Numbered from the stretch's first letter, positions 30,738 to 40,651 are shown. The stretch is 64,000 bases of DNA from Halomonas maura (GCF_030409305.1 NZ_JAUFPQ010000012.1:238506-302505); one strand, 5' to 3'. The notes: generated by a model from the sequence alone, not told the origin. Numbers and translations: made by a program.

Positions 30738-31511
30738 ATGCAGGATTTCATCGCCGTGATCCCGGCGCGCTTTGCCTCCACGCGGCTGCCGGGCAAGCCG
30801 CTGCTCGAGATCGCCGGGGAGCCGATGGTCGCCCATGTCTGGCGCCAGGCGCAGGCCAGTGCCGCCGCCCGGGTGGTGGTGGCCACCGACGACGAGCGCA
30901 TCCGCGCGGCCATGGCCGGGGTCGGTGCCGAGGTGGTGATGACGCGCGACGACCATCCCTCGGGGACCGATCGCCTGGCCGAGGTGGCGGAGCGGCTGGG
31001 GTTGCCGGACGAGGCGGTGGTGGTCAACGTGCAGGGCGACGAGCCGCTGCTGCCGCCGGCGTTGATCGACCAGGTGGCGGGCCGCCTGTTCGCCGATCCC
31101 GGTGCCTCGATCGCCACCCTGGCGGAACCCATCGGCGACGTCGAGACGCTCTTCAACCCCAATGCGGTGAAGGTGGTCCGGGCCCTGTCGGGACGCGCGC
31201 TGTACTTCTCCCGGGCGCCGATTCCCTGGGATCGTGAGGCCTTCGCCTCCCGGCCCGAGCTGCTCGAGACCGATGCCTGGCTGCGCCATATCGGCCTCTA
31301 TGCCTATCGCGTGGGCTTTCTCGCCGAGTACCGGGACTGGTCGCCGTCGCCCCTCGAACAGCTCGAGCAGCTCGAGCAGCTGCGCGCCCTGCACCATGGC
31401 CATGCCATCCAGGTCGCCCTGGCGAGCCAGCCGCATCCGGCGGGCGTCGATACCGCCGAGGACCTGGAGCGGGTCCGTGAGGCGGTGCGGGCCGACGGGG
31501 GAGGTCGGTGA
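30738..31511 (+). CDS. kdsB: 3-deoxy-manno-octulosonate cytidylyltransferase KdsB
   Basis: Activates Kdo to CMP-Kdo for lipopolysaccharide core synthesis. The 257-residue protein has the nucleotide-binding start [15 protein letters not shown] (9-23), the NVQGDEPLL metal and CMP motif, and [22 protein letters not shown] ribosome site lies before the ATG. Its stop overlaps the phosphatase start. Confidence 0.97.
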   Translation: MQDFIAVIPARFASTRLPGKPLLEIAGEPMVAHVWRQAQASAAARVVVATDDERIRAAMAGVGAEVVMTRDDHPSGTDRLAEVAERLGLPDEAVVVNVQGDEPLLPPALIDQVAGRLFADPGASIATLAEPIGDVETLFNPNAVKVVRALSGRALYFSRAPIPWDREAFASRPELLETDAWLRHIGLYAYRVGFLAEYRDWSPSPLEQLEQLEQLRALHHGHAIQVALASQPHPAGVDTAEDLERVREAVRADGGGR

Positions 31512-31987
31512 TGCGCGTGCTCTTCGTCTGCCTCGGCAACATCTGCCGGTCGCCCACCGCCGAGGGCATGTTCCGGCGCCACCTCGACGAGGCGGGCCTC
31601 GCCGATCGCGTCGCGGTCGATTCCTGTGGTATCGGTCCCTGGCACGTGGGCAAGGCGCCGGACCCCCGCGCCCAGGGGGCGGCCGCCGAGCGCGGCCTCG
31701 ACCTCTCCGCCCAGCGAGCCCGCCAGCTGGCGGCGGGTGACTTTGCGCGCTTCGACTACCTGCTGGCCATGGACGAGGACAACCTCGTCGCGCTCCAGGC
31801 CCGGCGACCGGCGGACTGCCACGCCCATGTCGGCCTCTTCCTGGACTTCGCCGGCCTGCAGGGCCGTGCGGTCCCCGACCCCTACTATGGCGGTGACCAG
31901 GGCTTCGAGGAGGTGCTCGACCTGGTGGAGGCGGCGTCCCTGGGCCTGGTGGAGGCGGTGCGCCGGCGCCTGGAGGGCGACTCTTGA
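31511..31987 (+). CDS. Low-molecular-weight protein-tyrosine phosphatase
   Basis: The 158-residue protein has the CX5R phosphate loop CLGNICRS (C7, R13) at its N-terminus and the general-acid motif DPYYGG near residue 121. In gammaproteobacteria such enzymes act on tyrosine-phosphorylated autokinases or UDP-sugar enzymes, but no kinase is nearby. The ATG at 31511 is preferred; a GTG at 31508 overlapping the kdsB stop is equally coupled. The 3' end overlaps murB by 4 bp. The kdsB-phosphatase-murB order matches Pseudomonas. Confidence 0.93.
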   Translation: MRVLFVCLGNICRSPTAEGMFRRHLDEAGLADRVAVDSCGIGPWHVGKAPDPRAQGAAAERGLDLSAQRARQLAAGDFARFDYLLAMDEDNLVALQARRPADCHAHVGLFLDFAGLQGRAVPDPYYGGDQGFEEVLDLVEAASLGLVEAVRRRLEGDS

Positions 31988-33009
31988 GCCTCGCGCTGCG
32001 GCGCGAGGTCGATCTCGCCGGGGCCAACACCCTGGGATTGCCCTGCATCGCCGAGCGCGTCGCGGCGCCACGGACCCTGCCCCAGTTGCACGAGGCACTG
32101 GACCTGGCCAAGGCCCGGGGCTGGCCGACCCTGCTGCTCGGCGGCGGCAGCAACCTGATCCTCCCCGCGCGCCTCCCCGGCCTGGTGCTGCGTCCCGCCA
32201 TGGCCGAGTGGTGGCTCGAGGACGACGGCCCCGAGGGAGCCAGGGTGCATGCCGAGGCCGGCGTGGTCTGGCATGAGCTGGTCATGGCCCTGGCCCGGCG
32301 CGGCCTCTGGGGCCTCGAGAACCTGGCGCTGATTCCCGGGCATTGCGGGGCGGCGCCGATCCAGAACATCGGCGCCTATGGCGTGGAGCTGTGCGACGCG
32401 CTCGAGGCCGTGCACCTGATCCACCTGGACGATGGCCGCGAGGCCGTCCTGGGTCCCGAGGACTGTGCCTTCGGCTATCGTGACAGCGTCTTCAAGCGGG
32501 CCCTGGCGGGGCGGGTGGTGATCACCCGGCTGGTCATGCGCCTGTCGCACCGGGCGGCCCCCCGCCTGGCCTATGGCGACCTGGCGAGCCGGGTCGGTGC
32601 CGCGCCGACGCCCCTCGAGGTGGCCGAGGCGGTCTGCGCCGTGCGCCGCGAGAAGCTGCCCGATCCCGCCACGCTGGGCAACGCCGGCAGTTTCTTCAAG
32701 AACCCGGTGGTGTCGTCGGCCGAGGCTGAGCGCCTGCTGCAGGCCCACCCCGAGCTGCCGCACTTTCCCCAGTCGGCGGGGCGAGTCAAGCTCGCCGCCG
32801 GCTGGCTGATCGACCGTTGCGGACTCAAGGGCTGGCGCCGGGGGCACTTCGGGGTCCACGATCGTCAGGCGCTGGTCCTGGTGCATCACGGCGGGGGCAG
32901 TGCCGAGGAGCTGCTGCACTTTGCCGATGCCGTGGCCGAGGAGGTGCAGGCGCGCTTCGGTATCGCACTCGAGCGCGAGCCGCGGCTGGCCGAGGCTTGC
33001 GCCGGCTAG
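31984..33009 (+). CDS. murB: UDP-N-acetylenolpyruvoylglucosamine reductase MurB (type I)
   Basis: FAD enzyme that reduces UDP-GlcNAc-enolpyruvate to UDP-MurNAc. The 341-residue protein has the length of the E. coli (type I) form. LLLGGGSNLILP (51-62) is the FAD-binding loop, GHCGAAPIQNIGAYG and FGYRDSVFK belong to the active site with the conserved tyrosine and arginine, and GNAGSFFKNP contains the catalytic serine. The start is TTG at 31984, overlapping the phosphatase stop. A terminator follows. Confidence 0.95.
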   Translation: MSLALRREVDLAGANTLGLPCIAERVAAPRTLPQLHEALDLAKARGWPTLLLGGGSNLILPARLPGLVLRPAMAEWWLEDDGPEGARVHAEAGVVWHELVMALARRGLWGLENLALIPGHCGAAPIQNIGAYGVELCDALEAVHLIHLDDGREAVLGPEDCAFGYRDSVFKRALAGRVVITRLVMRLSHRAAPRLAYGDLASRVGAAPTPLEVAEAVCAVRREKLPDPATLGNAGSFFKNPVVSSAEAERLLQAHPELPHFPQSAGRVKLAAGWLIDRCGLKGWRRGHFGVHDRQALVLVHHGGGSAEELLHFADAVAEEVQARFGIALEREPRLAEACAG

Positions 33010-33048
33010 CCAGCCACGGCTCGACGCACGGCGCCTCCTCGAACGAAG

Positions 33049-33078
33049 AACGCCCGTGGCCTTGGCCACGGGCGTTTG
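33049..33078. terminator. Terminator shared by murB and rne
   Basis: AACGCCCGTGGC (33049-33060) pairs perfectly with GCCACGGGCGTT (33065-33076) around a 4-nt loop, followed by TTTG on the plus strand and GTTCTTCG on the minus strand. It separates converging murB and rne and can serve both. Confidence 0.85.
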
Positions 33079-33101
33079 TCATCGTCGGTACAGGGCCGTG
33101 A

Positions 33102-36100
33102 TCAGCCCTTGTTGCCCTCCTGGCGTTGCGCCTCCAGTTCGCGCCGGCGGATCTCCCGCGGGTCATTATGGGCACGGCGACGGCGGCGACGCTCGGCAGG
33201 CTTTTCCTCGCCCTTGGCCGCCGCCTCTTGCGGCTCTACCTTGGCTTGCGGCTTGGCCTCGGGCTTGGCGTCTGCCTTGGGCTGTTCCGGCTTGGCCTCG
33301 GGCTTGGCGTCTGCCTTGGGCTGCTCCGGTTTGGCCTCGGCCCTGGGCTGTTCCGGCTTGGCCCCGGGCTTCGGCTCCGGCTTGGCACTCGCCTGGGGCT
33401 CGGGGGTCTCGGCCTCGGGCTTGGCGTCTGCCTTGGGCTGTTCCGGCTTGGCCTCGGGCTTGGCGTCTGCCTTGGGCTGTTCCGGCTTGGCACCCGCCTG
33501 GGGCGCTGGCTTCTCGTCCCTGGCCTGCGGCTTGGCACCCGCCTGGGGCGCGGGTTTCTCGGCCTCGGCCTCGGCCTGCGGCTTGGCACCCGCCTGGGGC
33601 GCGGGCTTCTCGGCCTCGGCCTGCGGCTTGGCACCCGCCTGGGGCGCTGGCTTCTCGACCCTGGTCTGCGGCTTGGCACCCGCCTGGGGCGCGGGCTTCT
33701 CGGCCTCGGCCTGCGGCTTGGCACCCGCCTGGGGCGCGGGCTTCTCGTCCCTGGCCTGCGGCTTGGCACCCGCCTGGGGCGCGGGCTTCTCGACCTCGGC
33801 CTGCGGCTTGGCACCCGCCTGGGGCGCGGGCTTCTCGGCCTCGGCCTGCGGCTTGGCACCCGCCTGGGGCGCGGGCTTCTCGGCCTCGGCCTGCGGCTTG
33901 GCACCCGCCTGGGGCGCGGGCTTCTCGACCTCGGCCTGCGGCTTGGCACCCGCCTGGGGCGCGGGCTTCTCGTCCTTGGCCTGCGGCTTGGCACCCGCCT
34001 GGGGCGCGGGGGTCTCGACCCTGGCCTGCGGCTTGGCACCCGCCTGGGGCTCGGGCTGCTCCGCCTTGGCTTCCGGCTTGGGCCCGGTCTCCGCCGGGAC
34101 CTCGGCCTCGCCGGTGGCGGCCTGGGCCTGCAGGCGCTGTTGCTCGGCCTCGGCCTGGGGGTTCAGTGCATGCTGGCGGCTCCGCTGACGCGGGTTGTTG
34201 CGCGTGCGCTTGGGCTTGGCATCCGCGCTGGCGGCCTCTGCCGGTGCCTCGGTCTTCTGGGGGGGCGGAGTGGCCGCGGCGTCGCCCTTGGCGCGCTCCC
34301 CGGCGGTGTCCTGGGGCTTGCGGGCCTCCGGGGACTTGCTCCGGCCGTCCTGGCCCTTGCGAGCCTCCTGGGGCTTGCGGGCCTCCTGGGGCCTGCGGCC
34401 GTCATCCTGGCGACGACCGCGACCGCCGCGGTTGCCGCGGCCCTGGCTCTCCGCCTGGTCCGGGCGATCCTCGGTGGGCTGACGCCCCTTGGGTGCCCGG
34501 CTGTCGTCGCGGCCACCTTCGCCGCGATCGGGGCGCTGGCCACGGCGCTGCCGCTGGCGACCATTGCCGCCGGGCGCCTTGTCGTCACGCTCACGGACGG
34601 CGCCGGCCGGGCGGGAATCACGGGCCTTGCGCTCCTCGCCCTGGCGCGGCGTGGCCGGCTGGGCCGCCGATGTCCCGCTGGTCTCCTCGCCGCCGAGCAG
34701 GCGGGTGAAGCCCTTCACCAGGCGACCCAGCACCCCTTCCCGGGTGGCCGGGGCAGGGCGGGGCGCCGGCGCCGGCCGGGTGGCCGCGGCGGGTGTCTCG
34801 TCGGCCACCTTGGCGGGGGGCTCCTGCTGCAGCGAGGCCGGGGCCGGCTCGTGGTGGACCACGGTCTTGACCGCCGCCTCGTCCCGCTTGATCGGCTTGC
34901 CGAAGGCCGCCTCGGGCTCCTTGCCGATCTCGGTCTCGGTGGGCAGCTCGAAGCTGGACGCGCCCGCCGTGCCTTCCTCGTCGACATGGTCGTCACGCAG
35001 GCGCTGCACGTCGTAGTGAGGGGTGTCCATGTCCGGGTTGGGCAGCAGCACCACACGCACGCCCTGGCGGCGTTCGATCTCGGCCAGCACGGCGCGCTTC
35101 TCGTTGAGCAGGTAGGTGGCGACCGGCACCGGCAGGATGGCGCGAATCTGGGCGCTGCGCTCCTTCATGGCCTCCTCCTCGATGAGGCGCATGACCGACA
35201 GCGAGAGGGAGCGTACGTCGCGGATGGTGCCCTGGCCGTCGCAGCGGGGGCAGACCACGCCGCTGGTCTCGCCCAGCGAAGGACGCAGGCGCTGGCGCGA
35301 CATTTCCATCAGGCCGAAGCGCGAGATGCGGCCGATCTGCACCCGGGCACGGTCGAGCTTGAGGGCGTCGCGCATGCGATTCTCGACCTCCCGCTGGTTG
35401 CGCGCCGGACTCATGTCGATGAAGTCGATGACCACCAGGCCGCCGATATCGCGCAGGCGCAGCTGGCGGGCGATCTCGTCGGCGGCCTCGCTGTTGGTCT
35501 GCAGCGCGGTCTCCTCGATATCACTGCCGCGGGTGGCCCGGGCCGAGTTGATGTCGATGGAGACCAGGGCCTCGGTGTGGTCGATGACGATGGACCCGCC
35601 GGAGGGCAGCTTGACCTCGCGCTCGTAGGCGGTCTCGATCTGCGATTCGATCTGGAAGCGCGAGAACAGCGGCACCTCGTCGGCGTAGCGCTTGATCTTC
35701 TGCTGGTAGGAGGGCATCACCTGGCGGATGAAGGCCAGCGCCTCCTGGTGCACCTGCTCGCTGTCGATCAGCACCTCGCCGATGTCCTGGCGCAGGTAGT
35801 CGCGCATGGCGCGGATGATGACGTTGGATTCCCGGTAGATCAGGAAGGGCGCGGGGCGCTTGCCGGCTTCCTCGGTCACCGATTCCCATACCTGCACCAG
35901 GTAGTCGAGGTCCCACTGCAGCTCCTCGGTGGAGCGGCCGATGCCGGCGGTACGCACGATCAGGCCCATCTTGTCGGGCACGGTCAGCTGGCTCATGGCC
36001 TCCTTGAGCTGGCTGCGCTCCTCGCCCTCGATGCGCCGCGAGATGCCGCCGGCACGAGGGTTGTTAGGCATTAGCACCAGGAAGCGGCCGGCCAGGCTGA

Positions 36101-36452
36101 TGAAGGTGGTCAGGGCCGCGCCCTTGTTGCCACGCTCCTCCTTGTCGACCTGGACGATGACTTCCTGGCCTTCCTTGAGCACTTCCTTGATGCTGGGCCG
36201 GCCCGAGGGGTCCTTGACGAAGTACTCGCGGGAGATTTCCTTGAGGGGGAGGAAGCCGTGGCGCTCGGCGCCGAAGTCGACGAAGGCGGCTTCGAGGGAG
36301 GGTTCCACGCGGGTGATCTTGCCGCGATAGATGTTGGCTTTCTTCTGCTCCCGGGCACCGGATTCGATGTCCAGGTCGTAGAGGCGTTGTCCATCGACCA
36401 GGGCGACGCGCAGCTCTTCGGGCTGGGTCGCGTTGATGAGCATCCGTTTCAT
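33102..36452 (-). CDS. rne: Ribonuclease E
   Basis: Essential endoribonuclease and degradosome scaffold, 1116 residues. The N-terminal half is canonical: [20 protein letters not shown], an S1 domain (about 36-120), the 5'-sensor region, DNase I-like domain with metal aspartates in VIDFIDM, and the zinc-link CPRCDGQGT near residue 405. The second half is disordered: an arginine-rich RNA-binding region (about 600-740), then 13 repeats of a 15-residue Pro/Ala/Lys unit (PQAGAKPQ...EKPA), a [10 protein letters not shown] set, and a basic end ([19 protein letters not shown]). The ATG at 36452 gives the standard start; a TTG four codons earlier is not needed. A leader of about 620 nt precedes it. 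Confidence 0.97.
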   Translation of the reverse strand: MKRMLINATQPEELRVALVDGQRLYDLDIESGAREQKKANIYRGKITRVEPSLEAAFVDFGAERHGFLPLKEISREYFVKDPSGRPSIKEVLKEGQEVIVQVDKEERGNKGAALTTFISLAGRFLVLMPNNPRAGGISRRIEGEERSQLKEAMSQLTVPDKMGLIVRTAGIGRSTEELQWDLDYLVQVWESVTEEAGKRPAPFLIYRESNVIIRAMRDYLRQDIGEVLIDSEQVHQEALAFIRQVMPSYQQKIKRYADEVPLFSRFQIESQIETAYEREVKLPSGGSIVIDHTEALVSIDINSARATRGSDIEETALQTNSEAADEIARQLRLRDIGGLVVIDFIDMSPARNQREVENRMRDALKLDRARVQIGRISRFGLMEMSRQRLRPSLGETSGVVCPRCDGQGTIRDVRSLSLSVMRLIEEEAMKERSAQIRAILPVPVATYLLNEKRAVLAEIERRQGVRVVLLPNPDMDTPHYDVQRLRDDHVDEEGTAGASSFELPTETEIGKEPEAAFGKPIKRDEAAVKTVVHHEPAPASLQQEPPAKVADETPAAATRPAPAPRPAPATREGVLGRLVKGFTRLLGGEETSGTSAAQPATPRQGEERKARDSRPAGAVRERDDKAPGGNGRQRQRRGQRPDRGEGGRDDSRAPKGRQPTEDRPDQAESQGRGNRGGRGRRQDDGRRPQEARKPQEARKGQDGRSKSPEARKPQDTAGERAKGDAAATPPPQKTEAPAEAASADAKPKRTRNNPRQRSRQHALNPQAEAEQQRLQAQAATGEAEVPAETGPKPEAKAEQPEPQAGAKPQARVETPAPQAGAKPQAKDEKPAPQAGAKPQAEVEKPAPQAGAKPQAEAEKPAPQAGAKPQAEAEKPAPQAGAKPQAEVEKPAPQAGAKPQARDEKPAPQAGAKPQAEAEKPAPQAGAKPQTRVEKPAPQAGAKPQAEAEKPAPQAGAKPQAEAEAEKPAPQAGAKPQARDEKPAPQAGAKPEQPKADAKPEAKPEQPKADAKPEAETPEPQASAKPEPKPGAKPEQPRAEAKPEQPKADAKPEAKPEQPKADAKPEAKPQAKVEPQEAAAKGEEKPAERRRRRRAHNDPREIRRRELEAQRQEGNKG
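33491..34053. repeat. 45-bp coding repeat within rne, 13 units
   Basis: The phrase CACCCGCCTGGGGC recurs at 33491, 33536, 33587, 33632, 33677, 33722, 33767, 33812, 33857, 33902, 33947, 33992 and 34037. The spacing is 45 bp throughout except one 51-bp step. It encodes the 15-residue unit of the RNase E tail, with differences concentrated in four codons (AEAE, AEVE, ARDE, TRVE). The high nucleotide identity suggests recent expansion by unequal recombination or slippage. Confidence 0.95.
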
Positions 36453-37075
36453 GTCGTCTCGCAAATTGGACGCGCCGGTGGGCGCCCAGGGAGTCTCTCT
36501 CAGCTGATACCGACCGTTGGCGAGGCCCGGTTTCCGGCCAATGTCCTGCGATCCCGGGGTTTCGATAGCGTGCTATTCGTTTCCGGGGTCACTAACCTTG
36601 TCTCGAAATCCTGGCACCTCACCGTGATCGGTCAAGCCCGAGAGGCTTCCGTGCATCGGCGAAGGCGAACCGCTGGGTGCTGCGTGCTTGTGCTCAGCGC
36701 ATGTCGCGGATGCGGAACTGCGCCCGGCCGTGTCGGGTTACCGGTGGAGGCCGCCCGGCACGGCAAGATCATGTTGAGTACGGGGCGGAGGCAGGACGTG
36801 TCTCGGCGGGTCTTCGCCCATCCGGCCCTGCGGTCACCGCCAACACCTGGCATTCATCGATTCGCCAACGCCGGCCTCCGGCACGATGTTGTACGTATCC
36901 CGTGATCGCCGCCCGTTCATCGGTGAGGGGCGGGGCGGGCGTGGCGTTGTATCGCTTGCTTGTCGGCGGCGGGACCTCGAATCGGCGAGTATCGTCGCGG
37001 CCTGATCTATTCGCTCCGGCCTGCGTGTCTGTCGTGCAGGCGCTCGAACGGGCCAGAGTCGACCCACTGGAGCGA
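36453..37075 (-). promoter_or_regulatory. rne: Long rne 5' leader
   Basis: About 620 nt between the predicted rne promoter and the start codon hold no convincing gene on either strand. Small hairpins are visible: the minus-strand pairing CGA-UAGC/GCUAUCG around 36562-36578, and GCGCC/GGCGC about 25 nt before the start codon. RNase E of E. coli autoregulates by cutting its long structured leader; the length here suggests the same, but I could not match the E. coli hp2 element. Confidence 0.5.
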
Positions 37076-37081
37076 GTTGGC

Positions 37082-37110
37082 AATATAACAGTAAAGGGGG
37101 TGACCGGCAA
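37082..37110 (-). promoter_or_regulatory. Predicted rne promoter (extended -10)
   Basis: On the minus strand TTGCCG (37110-37105) is followed after exactly 17 bp by TATATT (37087-37082), with TG one base upstream of the -10. The -35 matches four and the -10 five consensus positions. The direction is toward rne and away from rluC, whose own promoter is not obvious (TAGAAT at 37139-37144 is a weak -10 candidate). Confidence 0.55.
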
Positions 37111-37179
37111 TTGGGCGGCAGGATGGCGCGCACTGCGATAGAATGCGGCATTTCCGCAGGTTGCCAGTGGAGTGTCGGC

Positions 37180-38127
37180 ATGGCCGAGGGCCGCGAAGTA
37201 CAGTGGGTGGAAGTGACCGAGGGCCAGGTGGGCCAGCGGGTCGACAACTTCCTGATGACACGCATGAAGGGAGCGCCCCGGGCGTTGATCTACCGCATCG
37301 TGCGCAAGGGCGAGGTGCGCGTGAACAAGAAGCGCGTCAAGGCCGACACCCGGCTGGCGCTGGGCGACGTGGTGCGCATCCCGCCGCTGCGGCTGGCCCC
37401 CCGGGAGGCGGTGCGCGAGGTCAGCGACAACCTGCGCAACCTGCTGGCCGGCAGCGTGCTGCTGGAGGGCCGCGACTGGCTGGTGATCAACAAGCCTTCG
37501 GGGCTCGCCGTGCACGGGGGCAGCGGGGTCAAGATCGGCCTGATCGAGGCGCTGCGCCAGGTTCGCGAGGATCTCGACTTCCTCGAGCTGGTGCATCGGC
37601 TCGATCGCGATACCTCGGGCTGCCTGCTGCTGGCGAAGTCGCGTCCCGCCCTGCTGACCCTGAACACTGCCCTCAAGCGCCACGAGATGACCAAGCAGTA
37701 CCTGGCGCTGGTGGCCGGGCGCTGGCCGGCGCGGCGCGACTTCGTCAGCGCTCGGCTGGATCGCTTCGACGCCGGCAATGGCGAGCGGCGGGTGCGGGTG
37801 GACTCGGCCGGCAAGGTGGCGCGTACCCGCTTCGCGGTGCGCGAGGCCTTCGCCGGCGCGACCCTGGTCGAGGCGGAGCCCATCACCGGTCGCACCCACC
37901 AGATCCGCGTGCATGCCGCCCATGCCGGCCACCCGCTGCTCGGCGACGACAAGTACGGCACCCGGGAGGGTGGACGTCTCGCGGCCCGGCTGGGGCTGTC
38001 GCGGCTGTTCCTGCATGCCGCCGCGCTGACCTTTCCCGAGCCCACCAGCGGCAAGCCCGTGAGGATCCGCGCCCCCCTGGGCGAGGAGCTCGACGCGGTG
38101 CTTTCCCGTGCCCGCCAGGACGGCTGA
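37180..38127 (+). CDS. rluC: 23S rRNA pseudouridine synthase RluC
   Basis: Modifies uridines 955, 2504 and 2580 (E. coli numbering) of 23S rRNA. The 315-residue protein has an S4 RNA-binding domain (about 16-75, with RIVRKGEVRVNKKRV), the catalytic aspartate D142 in HRLDRDTSG, and the GRTHQIRVHAAHAGHPLLGD signature. Divergence from rne and the following HAD gene match Enterobacteria and Pseudomonas. The ATG at 37180 has TGGAG 8 bases upstream; the in-frame ATG at 37111 is rejected because it lies over the rne promoter. Confidence 0.96.
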   Translation: MAEGREVQWVEVTEGQVGQRVDNFLMTRMKGAPRALIYRIVRKGEVRVNKKRVKADTRLALGDVVRIPPLRLAPREAVREVSDNLRNLLAGSVLLEGRDWLVINKPSGLAVHGGSGVKIGLIEALRQVREDLDFLELVHRLDRDTSGCLLLAKSRPALLTLNTALKRHEMTKQYLALVAGRWPARRDFVSARLDRFDAGNGERRVRVDSAGKVARTRFAVREAFAGATLVEAEPITGRTHQIRVHAAHAGHPLLGDDKYGTREGGRLAARLGLSRLFLHAAALTFPEPTSGKPVRIRAPLGEELDAVLSRARQDG

Positions 38128-38130
38128 ACG

Positions 38131-38787
38131 ATGCCCATGCGCTATCGACTGATGATCTTCGACTGGGACGGCACCCTGATGGATTCCGTGGCCCGCATCG
38201 TCGGCTGCATGCAGGCCGCGGGGCGCGACATCGGCTGGGGAGCGCTCGGCGAGGATCAGGTGCGAGACATCATCGGCCTGGGCCTGCCCGAGGCCATCGA
38301 GCGGCTCTGTCCGGGCATCGACCCCGGGCGTGCCGAGGCGCTGCGACGCCGTTACGCCTACCACTTCGTCGAGGGCGATGTCACCCCGATGCCCTTCTAT
38401 CCCGGGGTCGTCGAGGGCCTGGCCCGGCTGCGCGCCGATGACGCGTCCCGCCTGGCGGTGGCGACCGGCAAGAGTCGCCGAGGGCTCGACCGGATCTTCC
38501 ACGAGAACGACTGCGGTCACTGGTTCCATGCCAGCCGCACCGCCGACGAGACGCGCTCCAAGCCTCACCCCCGGATGCTGGAGGAGCTGCTCGCGGAGCT
38601 CGACGTGGCGGTGGAGGAGGCGGTGATGATCGGCGACACCGAATACGACCTGGAAATGGCCCGGGCGCTGGGCATGGATCGCGTGGCCGTGACCTACGGC
38701 GTGCACGCCCCGCAGCGCCTGGCGGCGAGCCGACCGGTGTTCTCCGCCGAGGCCTTTTCCGAACTCATCGACTGGCTGCACGCCTGA
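38131..38787 (+). CDS. HAD-superfamily hydrolase (phosphoglycolate phosphatase-like)
   Basis: The 218-residue protein has HAD motif I FDWDGTLMDS (10-19), motif II in VATGKS, motif III lysine in SKPHPRML and motif IV GDTEYDLEMA. A helical cap follows motif I, as in class IA phosphatases. Substrate is not determined; phosphoglycolate or a sugar phosphate are possible. It starts 3 bp after rluC and the pair is conserved in Pseudomonas. Confidence 0.92.
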   Translation: MPMRYRLMIFDWDGTLMDSVARIVGCMQAAGRDIGWGALGEDQVRDIIGLGLPEAIERLCPGIDPGRAEALRRRYAYHFVEGDVTPMPFYPGVVEGLARLRADDASRLAVATGKSRRGLDRIFHENDCGHWFHASRTADETRSKPHPRMLEELLAELDVAVEEAVMIGDTEYDLEMARALGMDRVAVTYGVHAPQRLAASRPVFSAEAFSELIDWLHA

Positions 38788-38812
38788 GTGGCAGCAGGGA
38801 GGCAAGCATTTC

Positions 38813-39889
38813 ATGGCCGACGATCGACGCGACGACAAGTGGACCCAGGGGGCCGAGCTCACCGCCGAGCAGGCGCGCCAGGCGAGGGAGGGGCGGCCGG
38901 CGCCCGCCGATTCGGCGGAGGATGCCGAGACGCTGCGCGAGCGCCGGCGCCTCGCCCAGCAGGCGATGCTCGACCGCTGGATCGATGGCGTGCTCACCGA
39001 GCAGCGGCGCTCGCGGCGCTGGAAGCTGTTCTTCCGCTTCTTCTTCGCCCTGCTGATCCTGGCCTCGCTGGCCACCACCCTGTATGGGCTCTTCCTGGTG
39101 CCGGGGCCGGTAGGGACGGAAGGCCCGCACCTGGGGGTGGTGCGCGTGGAGGGCGTCATCGACCGCGAATCCCCGGCCAACGCCGAACGGATCCTCGACG
39201 GGGTCGAGCGAGCCTGGAAGGCGCCCGGAGCGGAGGCGGTGGTGCTGCATATCGACAGTCCCGGCGGCAGCCCGGTCCAGTCCCAGCGCATCTATGACGA
39301 GCTGATGCGTCTGCGTGCCTCGGGCGACAAGCCGATCATCGCGGTGATCGAGGATATCGGTGCCAGCGGCGCCTACTATATTGCCGCGGCGGCGGACGAG
39401 ATCGTTGCCGCCCCGGCCAGCCTGGTCGGCTCCATCGGCGTGATCCATGCCGGTTTCGGCTTCGAGGAGGCCATCGACCGGCTCGGCGTGGAGCGACGGG
39501 TCTTCACGGCCGGCGACAACAAGGCCTTCCTCGATCCCTTCTCGGACATCTCCGCCGACCAGCGAGCGTTCTGGCAGGGGGTCCTGGCCACCACCCACCA
39601 CCAGTTCATCGAGGACGTCAAGGCCGGTCGCGGCAAGCGGCTGGCCGACGACGAGCGGCTGTTCAGCGGGTTGATCTGGACCGGCGAGCAGGCCCGGGCG
39701 CTGGGGCTGGTGGATGACCTCGACAGCCTCGACGGCATCGCCCGGGCGCGCCTCGAGACGCCGCGGGTCAAGGACTACACGCCACGGCTCGACCCGTTCG
39801 AGCGGCTGTCGCGGCGCTTCGGGCGCGTCGTCGCGGAATGGCTCGGGGTGCCGCGGGCCGATTCGCCGCTGCGCTACCAGCTCAATTGA
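38813..39889 (+). CDS. sppA: S49-family signal peptide peptidase (SppA/SohB-like)
   Basis: The 358-residue protein has a charged cytoplasmic N-terminus (1-69), one transmembrane helix (about 71-92) and a periplasmic ClpP-fold protease domain. The catalytic serine is S185 in GASGAYYIAA and the catalytic lysine K237 in GDNKAFLDPF. It has a single protease domain, unlike the double-length E. coli SppA, so it is closer to Bacillus SppA. Likely role: degrading cleaved signal peptides in the membrane. A GGGAGG ribosome site precedes the ATG. Confidence 0.93.
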   Translation: MADDRRDDKWTQGAELTAEQARQAREGRPAPADSAEDAETLRERRRLAQQAMLDRWIDGVLTEQRRSRRWKLFFRFFFALLILASLATTLYGLFLVPGPVGTEGPHLGVVRVEGVIDRESPANAERILDGVERAWKAPGAEAVVLHIDSPGGSPVQSQRIYDELMRLRASGDKPIIAVIEDIGASGAYYIAAAADEIVAAPASLVGSIGVIHAGFGFEEAIDRLGVERRVFTAGDNKAFLDPFSDISADQRAFWQGVLATTHHQFIEDVKAGRGKRLADDERLFSGLIWTGEQARALGLVDDLDSLDGIARARLETPRVKDYTPRLDPFERLSRRFGRVVAEWLGVPRADSPLRYQLN

Positions 39890-39901
39890 AGGTCGTCAGC
39901 A

Positions 39902-39967
39902 GGAAGCGCGCCGCTGGGCGGCGGCAGGAGGGGAGGAGGGCGGCCATCCTCCCTTGCCGCTTCCTTG
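39902..39967. terminator. Imperfect hairpin between sppA and maf, possible terminator
   Basis: GGAAGCG (39902-39908) can pair with CGCTTCC (39958-39964), and inside it GGGAGGA (39931-39937) with TCCTCCC (39947-39953). The genes on each side converge. There is only TTGTTG after the stem, so it is a weak intrinsic terminator at best. Confidence 0.35.
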
Positions 39968-39974
39968 TTGCCTC

Positions 39975-40562
39975 TTATGGCTCGCCCAGCGGATCCAGCC
40001 CGGCCTCGCGCAGCAGCGCGCACAGCCGGATCAGCGGCAGGCCGACCAGGGTGTTGGGGTCGTCCCCCTCGAGCCGCTCGAACAGGCTGATGCCGAGCCC
40101 TTCCATGTGGAAGCTGCCGGCGGCGTCCAGGGGGCGCTCCCGGGCCACGTAACGGGCGATCTCGTCGTCGCCGAGGCGGCGGAAGACCACGTCGTAGCGC
40201 TCGTGGCAGACCCGGTGGCTGGCGTGGCGCGTGTCGATCAGCGCCAGCCCGGTCAGGAAACTGACCCGCCGCCCCGAGAAGCGGGCCAGCTGGGCGCGGG
40301 CGGCGGCCTCGTCGGCGGGCTTGCCGAGCGCCTCGCCATCGAAGACCGCGACCTGGTCGGAGCCGATGATCAGGTGGTCCGGCCAGTTCCCGGCCAGCCG
40401 CTCGGCCTTGGCCAGGGACAGGCGATGCACCAGGGCCCGGGGGGATTCCCCGGGGCGTGGGGTCTCGTCGATGTCGGGGCTGTCCCAGGCATAGGGAATC
40501 TCCAGCCGGTCGAGCAGCTGGCGGCGAAAGCGGGAGCCCGAGGCGAGCACCAGGCGTGGCAT
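39975..40562 (-). CDS. Maf-family nucleotide pyrophosphatase (YceF-like)
   Basis: House-cleaning pyrophosphatase that hydrolyses modified nucleoside triphosphates; YceF-type enzymes prefer 7-methyl-GTP. The 195-residue protein begins LVLASGSRFRRQLLDRL (4-20), and has the IIGSDQVAVFDGEALGKP motif with the catalytic aspartate and the GLPLIRLCALLREAG C-terminal helix. The ATG at 40562 is preceded by a strong GGAGGA site. Its placement next to yceD-rpmF-plsX is as in E. coli. Confidence 0.94.
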   Translation of the reverse strand: MPRLVLASGSRFRRQLLDRLEIPYAWDSPDIDETPRPGESPRALVHRLSLAKAERLAGNWPDHLIIGSDQVAVFDGEALGKPADEAAARAQLARFSGRRVSFLTGLALIDTRHASHRVCHERYDVVFRRLGDDEIARYVARERPLDAAGSFHMEGLGISLFERLEGDDPNTLVGLPLIRLCALLREAGLDPLGEP

Positions 40563-40651
40563 GGCAGGTCCTCCAGAGGTGGTCGAACGCCGCTGTGGCG
40601 AGGGCGCAACCCTGCACCCCGCGGGCATTGTAACCGTGAATCACGGTGGCT

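Noticed and set aside
33491..34053. Regularly spaced repeats resembling a CRISPR array
   Set aside because: The 45-bp periodicity is continuous and coding within rne; there are no unique spacers and no cas genes.
33126..36074. Long plus-strand open frame opposite rne with LGTRLGRG repeats
   Set aside because: It mirrors the rne coding repeats on the other strand; no ribosome site, and the rne frame has the conserved domains.
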